A stretch of 39,396 nt of DNA from Terriglobia bacterium (GTDB taxonomy: Bacteria > Acidobacteriota > Terriglobia > Terriglobales > Acidobacteriaceae). Both the position numbers and the translations under genes were made by a program. The stretch spans positions 1-39,396 of the forward strand of contig JAIQFZ010000048.1 of the NCBI GenBank assembly GCA_020073015.1. Reading direction: 5' to 3'. Below, piece by piece: positions 8,552-17,331 of the stretch; position 1 is the first letter of the stretch, and each line of letters starts with the position of its first letter. The notes beneath the pieces are model-generated. The model was given only the letters and a program-made list of their open reading frames with translations, was not told the DNA's origin and did not search any database.

Positions 8552-9751
8552 ATGGCTCGTGATCGAAGTGTCTCTTCCGCATCCCGCCGTTCGTTTCTTG
8601 GATTGTCTACCGCCGTTTCTGCCGCGATCATGCTGCGCGTTATGACCGAACCCATGCTGGCCAGAGCCGCGCGACACAAGCCGCGGGCGCTAGACGGCGT
8701 GTTGATCGATTCGAACGAAAATCCGCTCGGCCCATGTGCTGCGGCGCGTGAGGCGGCCATTTCGATCGTGCCGCAGGGCGGGCGGTACCTGGACGGGCTC
8801 ACCGACGATCTGGTGAAACAACTCAGCCAGATGGAAGGCCTGAAGCCCGAGTATGTCCGCGTGTATCCGGGATCGAGCAATCCACTGCATCACGCGGTGT
8901 GCGCGTACTCGTCGCCGAACCGGAGCTACGTCACCGCCGACCCGGGCTACGAAGCAGGCATGTTCGCGGCGGGCGCGGTAAATGCGAAAGTCGTGAAGGT
9001 GCCGCTCGCCAAAAACTACGCGCACGATGTTCGCGCCATGATTACAGCTGGACCGGATGCAGGTGTGTTCTATATCTGCAATCCGAACAATCCCACCGGC
9101 ACGGTTACCAGCCATTCCGATATCGAGTACCTGGTGGAGAACAAGCCAAAGGGATCGATCGTGCTGGTCGACGAGGCCTACATCCATTTTTCCGATGGGA
9201 CTTCGGTAGTCGATCTGGTACGAGCCGACAAGGATGTGCTGGTGCTGCGCACGTTTTCGAAGCTCTTTGGCATGGCGGGCCTGCGCTGCGGGGCGATCTT
9301 CGGCCGTCCCGACCTGGTGGAGAAAGTTGAGAATTACGGTGGCTGGAACTTCATGCCGATCACCGCGCTGGTAGCGGCGTCGGCCAGCCTGAAAGACGCG
9401 CAGCTGGTGCCGGAGCGGAAACGGATCAACGCCAGCATCCGGAGCAGCGTGTTCGCATGGCTCGACCGCAACGGGTATTCGTATATTCCCTCGCAATCGA
9501 ACTGTTTCATGCTCGACACCAAGCGTCCGGGCAAAGAAGTGATCGATGCCATGGCGAGCCAGAACGTGCACATTGGGCGCATCTGGCCGATCTGGCCAAC
9601 CCATGTGCGGATTACCGTCGGCACGGCGCCGGAGATGGAGCAGTTTCAAGCGGCGCTGAAGAAAGTGATGACCGGCGCGGTGACGGCGAGCGTTGCACCG
9701 GTGCGCAGTGCCAGTAGACAGCGGATGGATGGTCTTTTGAAACGCGTATAG
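8552..9751 (+). CDS. HisC-like PLP-dependent aminotransferase with Tat signal
   Basis: 399 residues from ATG 8552 (GTG 8549 is in frame one codon earlier; GAGGTGA at 8542-8548 serves either). The N-terminus has a twin-arginine motif SRRSFLG and a following hydrophobic stretch, suggesting export by Tat. The body is a fold-type I aminotransferase of the histidinol-phosphate type: NPNNPTGT, DEAYIHF, and the PLP-lysine motif RTFSKLFGMAGLRCG. HisC normally works in the cytoplasm in histidine synthesis. An exported copy without neighbouring his genes is more likely to act on an amino acid or amine in the periplasm; the substrate is unknown. A candidate -10 TAAGAT lies at 8527-8532. Confidence 0.85.
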   Translation: MARDRSVSSASRRSFLGLSTAVSAAIMLRVMTEPMLARAARHKPRALDGVLIDSNENPLGPCAAAREAAISIVPQGGRYLDGLTDDLVKQLSQMEGLKPEYVRVYPGSSNPLHHAVCAYSSPNRSYVTADPGYEAGMFAAGAVNAKVVKVPLAKNYAHDVRAMITAGPDAGVFYICNPNNPTGTVTSHSDIEYLVENKPKGSIVLVDEAYIHFSDGTSVVDLVRADKDVLVLRTFSKLFGMAGLRCGAIFGRPDLVEKVENYGGWNFMPITALVAASASLKDAQLVPERKRINASIRSSVFAWLDRNGYSYIPSQSNCFMLDTKRPGKEVIDAMASQNVHIGRIWPIWPTHVRITVGTAPEMEQFQAALKKVMTGAVTASVAPVRSASRQRMDGLLKRV

Positions 9752-10066
9752 AGGTTCTGAAGAAGTCCATCAGCCGGATGTTGGGACGGGCACGACTTCA
9801 CAGATTGCGGAAAAAAGTCGCTGTTGCGCTTGAGTTTGGGTGGCGCAGCGCTTCAGCGCTGCGATAACCGGCGCCTGTTTTCAATAGTAGGCTTCAGCCG
9901 CTGAAGTAAATGCAGGTCGCGAAAGGGTTTTTCCTTAAGCTGTTCAGTCGTGCCTCTGACCTGCCAATCTCCGCGCTTCAGCGCCTGAGGTAGGCTTCTT
10001 GCACCCTAGGCGAGCCTCTCTGCAGCATGTACACGCGTAGTGCCGTCGGCGGTTTAACATCAGTTC
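9752..10066. repeat. 315-bp gene-free stretch with short palindromic repeats
   Basis: No gene is seen here. It holds a perfect 9-bp hairpin (CGCAGCGCT-TC-AGCGCTGCG, 9844-9863), a second related hairpin (CTTCAG-CCG-CTGAAG, 9892-9906) and a third CTTCAGCGC-type fragment near 9975-9995. All share the CTTCAGCG core. The promoter of the rlmI-like gene should lie at the right end, but no clear consensus is visible. Confidence 0.6.
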
Positions 10067-11178
10067 ATGCCTAAAGCTACCGCCGACTCTTCCTCGCAGG
10101 CGGAGTCGTCCGTCAAAATTTCCCCTAAAGGCTCTGCCCGCCTGAAGGCTGGACATCCGTGGGTCTATCGCTCCGATGTGACCGCGGCGGATGACGTGCC
10201 TCCCGGCGCGCTGGTCCGCGTCACCGACCTGCGTGGCAAGTTCCTCGGGACCGCGCTCTACTCCAGCTCTTCGCAGATCGCGTCGCCGATACGGACGCCT
10301 ACCGGGTCGTGTTCAGTGAGGCCGATTTCCTGCCAGGGCTGATCGTCGACCGTTACAACGATGTGCTCGGCGTTCAGATTCTCACCCAGGCGATGGATGC
10401 TGAGCCGGTCCGCGGAGCGGTGGTCGAGACGCTGGTCGAAGAATTCAAGCCAGCCGGGATCTTTGAGCGCGTCGATGCCCGCATCCGTGAGTTGGAGCAG
10501 TTGCCGGCGCGCGCTGCGGGCCTGATGTGGGGACAGAAGAGTTCAACTGTAGTCTCGATGAACGGCGTGCGATTTCTGCATGACGGGAAGGAAGGTCAGA
10601 AGACGGGTGCGTTTCTCGACCAGCGTGAAAACTATGCCGCCGCCGCACAGTACGCGCACGGGGAGGCGCTCGACGTCTTCTGCTACCAGGGTGGGTTCGC
10701 GCTGCACATGGCGCCGAAGTGCTCAAGCGTGACCGGGGTGGACAGTTCGCGTCCGGCGCTCGAAATGGCCGACAAGAACGCCGCGCTCAATGACCGCGAA
10801 GTCGAGTGGATCGAAGGCAATGCATTTGACCTGCTGAAGGACTACGCGTCTGCGGGACGGCAGTACGACACCATTGTTCTTGATCCTCCGGCGTTTGCTA
10901 AGACCAAGCGCGATCTGGAAAAGGCTTTCCGGGGGTACAAGGAACTCAACTTGCGTGCCCTGAAGATGCTGCGGCCAGGAGGGATTTTGGTCACTTGCTC
11001 GTGCTCGTTCCACGTGAGTCCGCCGGACTTTGTGGGAGTGGTGGCGGAGGCGGCCCGGGACGCTCACAAATCCCTTCGCCTGCTGGAAAGCCGGGGACAG
11101 GCGAAGGACCATCCAATCCTATTGGATGTGCCCGAGACAAGCTATCTGAAATGCCTGATCGCTACCATAACTAGTTGA
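10067..11178 (+). pseudogene. RlmI-like 23S rRNA (cytosine-C5) methyltransferase, internally deleted and frameshifted
   Basis: The first frame (10067-10342) encodes the N-terminal PUA region (SPKGSARLKAGHPWVYRSDV, GKFLGTALYSSSSQIA) and goes out of frame near 10279. The second frame resumes at 10279-10284 with RVADTDAYRVVFSEADFLPG and carries a complete SAM methyltransferase domain: LDVFCYQGGFALHM (motif I), VLDPPAFAKTK (motif IV) and a catalytic Cys region VTCSCSFH. In RlmI-family proteins about 30 residues link SSQIA-like and DAYR-like segments; these are missing here. The missing length must be 1 mod 3, roughly 85-95 bp. The second frame has no Shine-Dalgarno site before its GTG at 10309. 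Either the gene is dead or the assembly has lost a short segment. Confidence 0.8.
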
Positions 11179-11198
11179 AAATACATAAAATAGCTTAC

Positions 11199-11227
11199 TT
11201 GACATTAACACACTCATATTTTATGCT
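11199..11227 (+). promoter_or_regulatory. Sigma-70-type promoter of hsp20
   Basis: TTGACA at 11199-11204, a 17-bp spacer and TATGCT at 11222-11227 fit the housekeeping consensus well, in an AT-rich island of about 70 bp. No CIRCE element is seen. The mRNA leader would be about 65 nt with AGGAGG at 11285-11290. Confidence 0.6.
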
Positions 11228-11299
11228 CTCTAATGACTAACAACAGGCAGGAGAGCCATTGGGGCTCTCGCTGAATTTCCGAGTAGGAGGATTTGAGTT

Positions 11300-11687
11300 A
11301 TGACTTTGCTTACCCGTTGGGATCCTTTCCGTGAGTTCGTCACCCTGCAGGACCGCATGAACCGTCTGGTCCGGGATTCGTTTGGAACCGAAGGCCGGGA
11401 AGAGGCCCTGCATTGAGAACAACACGCTGACCGTGCACGGCGAGCGCAAGTTCGAGAAGGAAGAGAAAGAAGAAAACTATCGCCGCGTGGAGCGTCAGTA
11501 CGGCAGCTTCACCCGCACCTTCACGCTGCCGAACACCGTCGACCAGGAGAGCGTCCAGGCCGACTATGACAAGGGCGTGCTGAAGATCAAGCTGGCCAAG
11601 AAGGCCGAAGCGAAACCGAAGCAGATCAAGGTGAACGTCGGCAGCCAGAAGACCCTGGAAAGCAAAGGGCCCAGCAAAGCCGCGTAA
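11300..11687 (+). pseudogene. Hsp20/alpha-crystallin small heat shock protein, internally deleted and frameshifted
   Basis: ATG 11300 follows AGGAGG (11285-11290) and opens a typical Hsp20 N-terminus (TLLTRWDPFREFVTLQDRMN), but this frame stops at TGA 11414 after 38 codons. The next frame continues with IENNTLTVHGERKFEKEEKE, then SFTRTFTLPNTVD and ADYDKGVLKIKLAKK, the second half of the alpha-crystallin domain. Intact relatives have about 35 more residues between these parts (the PPVDVYE...VPGxxxxDI region), so about 107 or 110 bp (2 mod 3) are missing around 11411. The chaperone should not be made in functional form unless this is an assembly error. Promoter and ribosome site are intact. Confidence 0.85.
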
Positions 11688-11702
11688 GTCGGCATGAACC
11701 AC

Positions 11703-11746
11703 GTAGGGGCGGACGCCCTCGTCCGCCCAGCCGAGCGAAGCTCGGC
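11703..11746. repeat. Dispersed tandem-hairpin repeat
   Basis: GTAG then GGGCGGACG-CCCT-CGTCCGCCC (11707-11728) and GCCGAGC-GAA-GCTCGGC (11730-11746). It has the same two-hairpin layout as the copies at 14957-15000, 15502-15535 and 18709-18749, with different stem sequence but conserved stem lengths and CCCT loop. Confidence 0.8.
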
Positions 11747-11765
11747 GGTGTCCGATGGAGGCACC

Positions 11766-12128
11766 ATGAGTCAGTTAGTGGGTTGGCTTTCGTCCAACAC
11801 GGCAGTTCTCAGCATCTTGGGAGCTGCCGTGGCTTTCATTTGGTCCACGGCTCAGCAGGTGGCTCAGCGTAAGCATGAGTCTCGGGAACGCGAATTCCAG
11901 GCCTTCCACAAGCTCGTCAAGGAACTGGTATCCTCCGACTCTGCGGATGGAGTGATGTGGATCGACAGACAGGCTGCCGTTGCCTTTGAGCTCCGCCACT
12001 TTCCGCGCTACTACGAGTTCACGCAACGTATGCTGCTGGCCTTGAAGGAAAAATGGAAGGCCGATCAATGGCCTCGATTGGTAGAGGAGATCGACCTCAC
12101 CCTCAAGCACATTCAACAGAAAAAGTAA
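11766..12128 (+). CDS. Small membrane-anchored protein of unknown function
   Basis: 120 residues from ATG 11766, chosen because GGAGG at 11757-11761 precedes it; an in-frame upstream extension would only translate the repeat at 11703-11746. Residues 12-32 form one membrane helix (NTAVLSILGAAVAFIWST). The rest is a charged helical cytoplasmic region (QQVAQRKHESREREFQAFHK..., RYYEFTQRMLLALKEKW). I do not recognise a family. It lies between hsp20 and clpB, both proteostasis genes, but with repeats on each side, so a functional link is only a guess. Confidence 0.6.
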   Translation: MSQLVGWLSSNTAVLSILGAAVAFIWSTAQQVAQRKHESREREFQAFHKLVKELVSSDSADGVMWIDRQAAVAFELRHFPRYYEFTQRMLLALKEKWKADQWPRLVEEIDLTLKHIQQKK

Positions 12129-12197
12129 TGGATCGAGGTGGACGGGGAGGCGGCAGATGTAAGCGCCTCCCGTTTTCTTTGAAGCATCATAAAAACC

Positions 12198-12281
12198 TGT
12201 CATCCTGAGCGCAGCGAAGGACCTCTGCATTTCTTTGCTGCCAGCCAATTGCATAGGTTCTTCGCTTCGCTCAGAATGACA
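12198..12281. repeat. Dispersed terminal-inverted-repeat element
   Basis: TGTCATCCTGAGCGCAGCGA... at the left end and ...TTCGCTTCGCTCAGAATGACA at the right end form imperfect inverted repeats of about 27 bp around a 30-bp core. The right-end sequence recurs inside tgt at 19369-19395 (GGTCCTTCGGTTCGCTCAGG). The element ends 22 bp before the clpB start and so lies in its leader or promoter region. Confidence 0.8.
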
Positions 12282-12303
12282 TTGGCAGTAGAGGAAGAAA
12301 CGT

Positions 12304-14949
12304 ATGCCCATCCGTTGGGACAAATTTACAGTCAAGGCGCAGGAAGCCGTCCAGCGCGCGAACGAACTTGCCTCCGAGCATGGCAATCCTGAACTCCTGC
12401 CCGTACACCTGCTCGCGGCCCTGGTCGAAGACCGCGAAGGCATCGTTCCCCCGGTGCTCGAAAAAATTGGCATCGGCCCGCAGGCAGTTCTGAACGATAT
12501 TTACAAGGAAATCGAGAAGCTGCCCAAGGTCTCCGGTACCGCGGCCCAGGCAGTTATGTCGTCGGCCGTCAACCAGTTGCTGGAACGGTCTTTCAAGGAA
12601 GCGGATACCTTCAAAGACGAATACGTCTCGACCGAACATCTGCTGCTGGCAGTGACCGGCCTGAAGCGCGATCCGGCTCAGGCACTGCTGGCGCTCCATG
12701 GCGTTACGCACGATGCCATCCTGAAAGCGCTGACCGCGGTGCGCGGATCGCAGCGCATCACCGACCAGAATCCCGAGGCCAAGTACCAGGCGCTGGAGCG
12801 CTATGCCCGGGACCTGACCGAGCAGGCGCGGCGCGGCAAGCTTGATCCGGTGATCGGGCGCGATGAAGAAATCCGCCGCGTCGTACAGGTGCTGTCGCGG
12901 CGCACGAAAAATAATCCGGTGCTGATCGGCGAGCCGGGCGTCGGCAAGACCGCCATCGTCGAAGGCCTTGCCCAGCGCATCATTTCGGGTGACGTGCCTG
13001 AAGCTTTGAAGAACAAGCGGGTGGTCGCGCTCGACCTGGGCGCGATGCTGGCCGGCGCGAAGTATCGCGGTGAGTTCGAAGACCGGCTGAAGGCCGTGCT
13101 GAAGGAAATCGAAGACTCTTCCGGGCAGATCGTCCTGTTCATCGACGAACTGCACACGCTGGTGGGCGCGGGCGCGGCGGAGGGAGCAATTGACGCTTCG
13201 AACATGCTGAAGCCGGCCCTGGCACGTGGCGAGCTGCGCGCCATCGGCGCGACCACGCTGAACGAATACCGCAAGCACATCGAGAAAGACGCGGCGCTCG
13301 AACGCCGTTTCCAGATTGTCTTTGTGGGCGAGCCGAATGTCGAAGATACGATTGCGATTCTGCGCGGGCTGAAAGAGAAGTACGAAGTGCACCACGGCGT
13401 GCGCATCAAAGACTCGGCCATCGTGGCCGCAGCCACGCTTTCGCACCGCTACATTTCCGACCGCTTCCTACCTGATAAGGCCATCGACCTGATCGACGAA
13501 GCGGCGGCCTCGCTGCGCATCCAGATTGATTCCATGCCGACGGAAATCGACCAGCTCGAACGGCGCGCCACGCAATTGGAAATCGAGAAGCAGGCGCTGA
13601 AGAAAGAAGACGACGCCAACTCGCGCGAGCGGCTGGCGGCGGTAGAGAAGGAACTGGCCGGAATCCGCGAGCAGTCGACTGCGCTCAAGGCGCGGTGGAA
13701 GCAGGAGAAAGAGGGCATCGCGCGGGCGCGGCAGATTAAAGAAAAGATCGAGCAGCTGAAGCTTGAGGAGCAGACCGAGGAGCGGAAGGGAAATCTGCAG
13801 CGGGTGGCGGAGATCCGGTACGGGCTACTTCGACAAGCCGAAGAAGATTTGAAGAAGCTGACCGACGACGCGGACAAGAGTGTCCGCGCTACACGGATGC
13901 TGAAAGAGGAAGTGGACGAGGAAGACATCGCCCGGATTGTTTCGAAGTGGACCGGCATCCCGGTGTCGAAGATGCTCGAAGGCGAAGTCAAGAAGCTCAT
14001 CAACATGGAGGACCGCCTGCGGCAACGCGTGATCGGGCAGGATGTGGCGCTCGAACGGGTGGCGAACGCGATCCGGCGTTCGCGCGCCGGGCTGAGTGAT
14101 CCCAAGCGGCCGATCGGGTCGTTCATCTTTTTGGGGCCGACGGGCGTGGGCAAAACCGAACTCGCCCGCGCGCTCGCCGAGTTTCTTTTCGATGACGAGC
14201 ACGCGCTGCTGCGTATCGACATGTCGGAATACATGGAGAAGCATGCCGTGTCGCGGCTGATCGGTGCGCCCCCGGGTTACGTGGGGTACGAAGAAGGCGG
14301 ACAGCTGACCGAGCAGGTGCGGCGTCGTCCGTATGCGGTCGTGTTGTTCGACGAAATCGAGAAGGCGCATCCGGATGTGTTCAACGTGCTGCTCCAGATG
14401 ATGGACGACGGGCGGCTGACCGACGGCAAAGGACGCACGGTTGATTTCAAAAACACGGTCATCATCATGACCTCAAACCTCGGCTCATCGTTCCTGCACG
14501 CCGAAGGTCTGCGTTCGCCGGAAAGCTTCGAGCAGGCGTCGAAGCAGGTGATGAACGCGCTGCACGGGCACTTCAAGCCGGAGTTTCTGAACCGCGTGGA
14601 CGACATCATCATTTTCCGTCCGCTGGGCAAGGAGCAGTTGGTCAAGATCGTGGACCTGCGCCTGGAAGACCTGCGGCGTCTGCTGGCCGACCGCAAGATC
14701 TCGCTGGAGCTGACCGACGCGGCGAAGGAGTTGCTGTTCACCGAGGGTTACGACCCGAATTTTGGAGCGCGTCCGCTGAAGCGGGCCATCCAGAAGCTGG
14801 TGCAGGATCCGCTGGCGCTGAAGATCCTGGACGGCGAGGTGCTGCACGGCGATCACGTGGTGGTGGACGCGGACAAGAAGGCCGGGAAGATGATGTTCAA
14901 GGTGAGTGAGCGGGTGGGGGAGAAGAAGCCGGCCGGGGCGAAGAAGTGA
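12304..14949 (+). CDS. clpB: ClpB disaggregase (AAA+ chaperone)
   Basis: 881 residues, the usual ClpB length. Clp N-domain repeats lie at about 1-150. AAA domain 1 has Walker A GEPGVGKT (209-216) and Walker B VLFIDELH (about 276-283). A long charged coiled-coil middle domain spans about 400-525. AAA domain 2 has Walker A GPTGVGKT (about 611-618), Walker [12 protein letters not shown] and the [26 protein letters not shown] pore segment. It works with DnaK to resolubilise aggregates in the cytoplasm. Start ATG 12304 follows AGGAAG. Residues 523-530 (ADKSVRAT) at the middle domain/AAA2 junction are encoded by a copy of a dispersed hairpin repeat. The protein otherwise looks intact. Confidence 0.97.
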   Translation: MPIRWDKFTVKAQEAVQRANELASEHGNPELLPVHLLAALVEDREGIVPPVLEKIGIGPQAVLNDIYKEIEKLPKVSGTAAQAVMSSAVNQLLERSFKEADTFKDEYVSTEHLLLAVTGLKRDPAQALLALHGVTHDAILKALTAVRGSQRITDQNPEAKYQALERYARDLTEQARRGKLDPVIGRDEEIRRVVQVLSRRTKNNPVLIGEPGVGKTAIVEGLAQRIISGDVPEALKNKRVVALDLGAMLAGAKYRGEFEDRLKAVLKEIEDSSGQIVLFIDELHTLVGAGAAEGAIDASNMLKPALARGELRAIGATTLNEYRKHIEKDAALERRFQIVFVGEPNVEDTIAILRGLKEKYEVHHGVRIKDSAIVAAATLSHRYISDRFLPDKAIDLIDEAAASLRIQIDSMPTEIDQLERRATQLEIEKQALKKEDDANSRERLAAVEKELAGIREQSTALKARWKQEKEGIARARQIKEKIEQLKLEEQTEERKGNLQRVAEIRYGLLRQAEEDLKKLTDDADKSVRATRMLKEEVDEEDIARIVSKWTGIPVSKMLEGEVKKLINMEDRLRQRVIGQDVALERVANAIRRSRAGLSDPKRPIGSFIFLGPTGVGKTELARALAEFLFDDEHALLRIDMSEYMEKHAVSRLIGAPPGYVGYEEGGQLTEQVRRRPYAVVLFDEIEKAHPDVFNVLLQMMDDGRLTDGKGRTVDFKNTVIIMTSNLGSSFLHAEGLRSPESFEQASKQVMNALHGHFKPEFLNRVDDIIIFRPLGKEQLVKIVDLRLEDLRRLLADRKISLELTDAAKELLFTEGYDPNFGARPLKRAIQKLVQDPLALKILDGEVLHGDHVVVDADKKAGKMMFKVSERVGEKKPAGAKK
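13869..13893. repeat. Dispersed hairpin repeat inside the clpB reading frame
   Basis: CGCGGACA-AGAG-TGTCCGCG plus CTACA is a perfect 8-bp stem. It is the reverse-complement form of the arm at 7168-7195 (TGTAGCGCGGACA...). It encodes part of the variable linker before the EEVDEEDIA motif, which is about three residues longer than in well-known ClpB proteins, and it keeps the frame. Confidence 0.75.
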
Positions 14950-14956
14950 CGCTTGC

Positions 14957-15000
14957 GTAGGGACAGCCGCCCTCGGCTGTCCAGTCGAGCGCAGCTCGAC
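14957..15000. repeat. Dispersed tandem-hairpin repeat (left of broken membrane gene)
   Basis: GTAGG, then GGACAGCCG-CCCT-CGGCTGTCC (14961-14982) and GTCGAGC-GCA-GCTCGAC (14984-15000). An inverted copy lies at 15502-15535, so the two copies flank the pseudogene at 15020-15421. It starts 8 bp after the clpB stop and may serve as its transcript end. Confidence 0.8.
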
Positions 15001-15019
15001 AGCGAACGAACGCGTACCT

Positions 15020-15421
15020 TTAAATCGCTTTCGCTGGTTTGATGAACTGGTCCGCCACTGGCGCCCGGAACAAATACCACACCACAACAACTCGCACGAC
15101 TATCTGCAGAAGCGACCAGCCAAGGTGAACTGAGAATACCAACGCATACGACAACCCCCCCGCGATTCCCCACACTGCCGCGAGCATCGCCGCCCAACGC
15201 GCCCAGTTCTGCAACCGGAGCAATCCCCAACCGATGAGAGCCTAAGAGATCCCCATCGCCAGAGGCACGTACGGCCAACCTATCTGTAATGGGCGCGAGA
15301 GTTCGGAGCCGAGATACACGGGAATCGCGACGGACCCCGCAAGGACAGGGACAATTCCGATGTAAGCGGCACTAAGAAAGCAGATCGCGGCAATGATGGT
15401 CACGCCTGTGGGACGGTGCAT
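15020..15421 (-). pseudogene. Small integral membrane protein gene with an in-frame TAG
   Basis: Read from ATG 15421 on the - strand, the frame covers 133 codons to 15020, with one internal stop, TAG at 15244-15242 (codon 60). Both halves are hydrophobic and align in order with the protein at 16704-17129, ending in the same motif (VRVVVVWYLFRAPVADQF here, VRVMVAWYLSQSHVADEF there). The stop falls in ISxALIGWGLLRLQN, where a TGG (Trp) to TAG change would explain it. Four membrane helices would be present in the intact form. Function is unknown. The downstream part alone (from an internal ATG at 15223) is unlikely to be functional. Confidence 0.7.
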
Positions 15422-15501
15422 GGGGCAAGCGCTCTCGGCAAGATTAATCGAGAACTTTGTGGGCTGTCACTCCTGAGAGAGCAAGAAACCTGCCGCGCGG
15501 C

Positions 15502-15535
15502 GCTCGGCTGGACAGCCGAGGGCGGCTGTCCCTAC
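15502..15535. repeat. Dispersed tandem-hairpin repeat, inverted copy
   Basis: GGACAGCCG-AGGG-CGGCTGTCC followed by CTAC is the reverse complement of the copy at 14957-14982. With it, the element brackets about 500 bp containing the disrupted membrane-protein gene. Confidence 0.8.
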
Positions 15536-15632
15536 GTGTTCCTGGGCGCGTGGCCACTCATCTCCTGACGCAAGAATCGCTGTCGGGTACGATCAGTAAT
15601 TGCGGGCGGTTCTGCCCGCAGGGAAGGCTGCA

Positions 15633-16697
15633 TTGCCTGAAAGCGAAAAGCTGAAAGATTTCCTGGCGGAACTGCTCCGGCGCGGTGGCAGCGACCTGCT
15701 GCTGGTTCATGGAGTCGCGGCCGCGATCCGGATGGATGGAGAGGTGCAGAAGATCGGAGAGCTTCCGCTGGAGGGCTCGGAAATCGAGTCTCTGGTGCAG
15801 CCGATTCTGACGCCGGTGGCTGCCGCGCAGTATCGCGCCATGCAGATTGCCGATTCTTCGTATCGCATTCCCGGCCTCGGACGATTTCGCATCAACCTGC
15901 ATCGCGAGCGCGGGCAGGCGGCGGCCACGATCCGCGCGCTGCCGGTGAAGGTGCCCTTGTTGGGCGAGCTGCGGCTTCCGGTTGAGGTCGGCAATCTGGC
16001 CGGTCTTCGGCGAGGGCTGGTGCTGATTGGAGGCGCGGCCGGCGCCGGTAAGTCCACTACCCTTGCAGCGCTGGTCAACGAGATCAACAAGCGCGACGCC
16101 CGTCACATTGTGACTATCGAGGATCCGGTCGAATACGAGCATCAGCACGTGCGCAGCGTGATCGAGCAAGTCGAGGTCGGAACCGACGCGCCAGATTTCC
16201 CGACGGCGCTTCGGGCGGCGTTGCGCCAGGCGCCGGACGTGCTCGTGGTCGGCGAGATGCGCGATCCGGAAAGCATGGCCATCGCCGTATCGGCGGCGGA
16301 AACCGGACACCTGGTGCTGTCCACTCTGCACACGACCGACGTGTCATCCTCAATCTCGCGGATCTCCGATTCGTTCCCGATGGAGCGGCAAAACACAATT
16401 CGGCAGGAACTGGCGATGGCGATCTCGGCGGTCCTGACGCAGACCCTGCTGCCGAGTCGGAAGGGCGGGCGCATTCCAGGCGTTGAACTGTTGATGATCG
16501 GATACGGGGCGCGCCAGCATATCCGGCGGAACGCTCTGCAGCACCTGCACCAGGAAATCACGATGACCAAGGGGAAGGGATCGATCACGTTCGAGGAGTC
16601 CCTGTCGCGGCTGGTGAAAGACGGGCACCTGGAGCGGGACGAAGCAATGGAATATGCGGCGCACCCGGACGATCTGAAGAGCTTGCTGAGACTCTGA
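15633..16697 (+). CDS. PilT-type twitching/secretion ATPase
   Basis: 354 residues from TTG 15633, chosen because AGGGAAGG at 15620-15627 sits 5 nt before it; an in-frame TTG at 15600 has no ribosome site. Motifs of the type II/IV secretion ATPase superfamily are clear: Walker A GGAAGAGKSTT, Asp box VTIEDPVEYEH, Walker B VLVVGEMRDPE, and the His box ETGHLVLSTLHTTD typical of PilT/PilU. It should power pilus retraction as a hexamer at the inner membrane. The usual C-terminal AIRNLIRE motif is not seen as such; RNALQHLHQEI occupies its place. No other pil gene is nearby, so it may be one of several PilT paralogues acting in trans. Confidence 0.88.
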   Translation: MPESEKLKDFLAELLRRGGSDLLLVHGVAAAIRMDGEVQKIGELPLEGSEIESLVQPILTPVAAAQYRAMQIADSSYRIPGLGRFRINLHRERGQAAATIRALPVKVPLLGELRLPVEVGNLAGLRRGLVLIGGAAGAGKSTTLAALVNEINKRDARHIVTIEDPVEYEHQHVRSVIEQVEVGTDAPDFPTALRAALRQAPDVLVVGEMRDPESMAIAVSAAETGHLVLSTLHTTDVSSSISRISDSFPMERQNTIRQELAMAISAVLTQTLLPSRKGGRIPGVELLMIGYGARQHIRRNALQHLHQEITMTKGKGSITFEESLSRLVKDGHLERDEAMEYAAHPDDLKSLLRL

Positions 16698-16703
16698 CCT
16701 TCT

Positions 16704-17129
16704 TTATCGGCGAAACTCGTCCGCGACGTGGCTTTGAGACAAGTACCACGCCACCATCACGCGCACGATAATTCCCAACCCGCCGAACGCCAGCGCCTTC
16801 GTGTGCACCATAACCGCGGCGGCCGAAACCGATGGCACCAGCATTACAACTCCAGCGATCGCAATCAGGATGGCGGCATGCCGCACGATGTTGTTGCGCT
16901 TCATCAGGCCCCACGCGACTGCGCCTCCGACGGCGGCCGTCAGCAGGAACATGTATGGGCCGGACAATTCGAGACCGAAGAGCAGCGGGGCGCCTACCGA
17001 CATTCCAACCAGACCGGGACGTGCGAGCATGAGCAGGCCCGCGAGCCCGAGATACACGCCGCAGAGGACAAACAATGCGGCGATGGCGCGGAGGCCGGAG
17101 GGGAGCGGGGTGGGAGCGGGGTCAGTCAC
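16704..17129 (-). CDS. Small four-helix integral membrane protein
   Basis: About 141 residues when started at GTG 17129; the frame stays open upstream to ATG 17273, but the added residues are hydrophilic, lack a ribosome site and have no counterpart in the paralogue. Four membrane helices are predicted (LRAIAALFVLCGVYLGLAGL, GPYMFLLTAAVGGAVAWGL, AAILIAIAGVVMLVPSVSAA, ALAFGGLGIIVRVMVAWYL), ending in SQSHVADEFRR. It is the intact paralogue of the broken gene at 15020-15421; the two flank the PilT-type gene on the opposite strand. Function unknown. It converges with the ATPase gene with 6 bp between the stop codons. Confidence 0.65.
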   Translation of the reverse strand: MTDPAPTPLPSGLRAIAALFVLCGVYLGLAGLLMLARPGLVGMSVGAPLLFGLELSGPYMFLLTAAVGGAVAWGLMKRNNIVRHAAILIAIAGVVMLVPSVSAAAVMVHTKALAFGGLGIIVRVMVAWYLSQSHVADEFRR

Positions 17130-17331
17130 CAGTTGGTCGTCGCTTCTCTTGAGATTCCCCACACTGCGGAATGAGTCAGACTGCACAGCGGCGCTTGCAT
17201 AGAGCCATCCTTGGTTGTTACTGTACCCGATCAACTTTCTAAGTGGAGGAGCGAGCGTCTCTCCAGTCGGCATCAGTGCTGGCCAGGCGAGATGCCCGGC
17301 GCTCCATCCGACAAGGTGATGGGGGAATGAA

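Noticed and set aside
10309-11178. A stand-alone methyltransferase starting at GTG 10309
   Set aside because: No ribosome site, and the frame continues upstream to 10279 with conserved RlmI-type residues, so it is the rear part of a broken gene.
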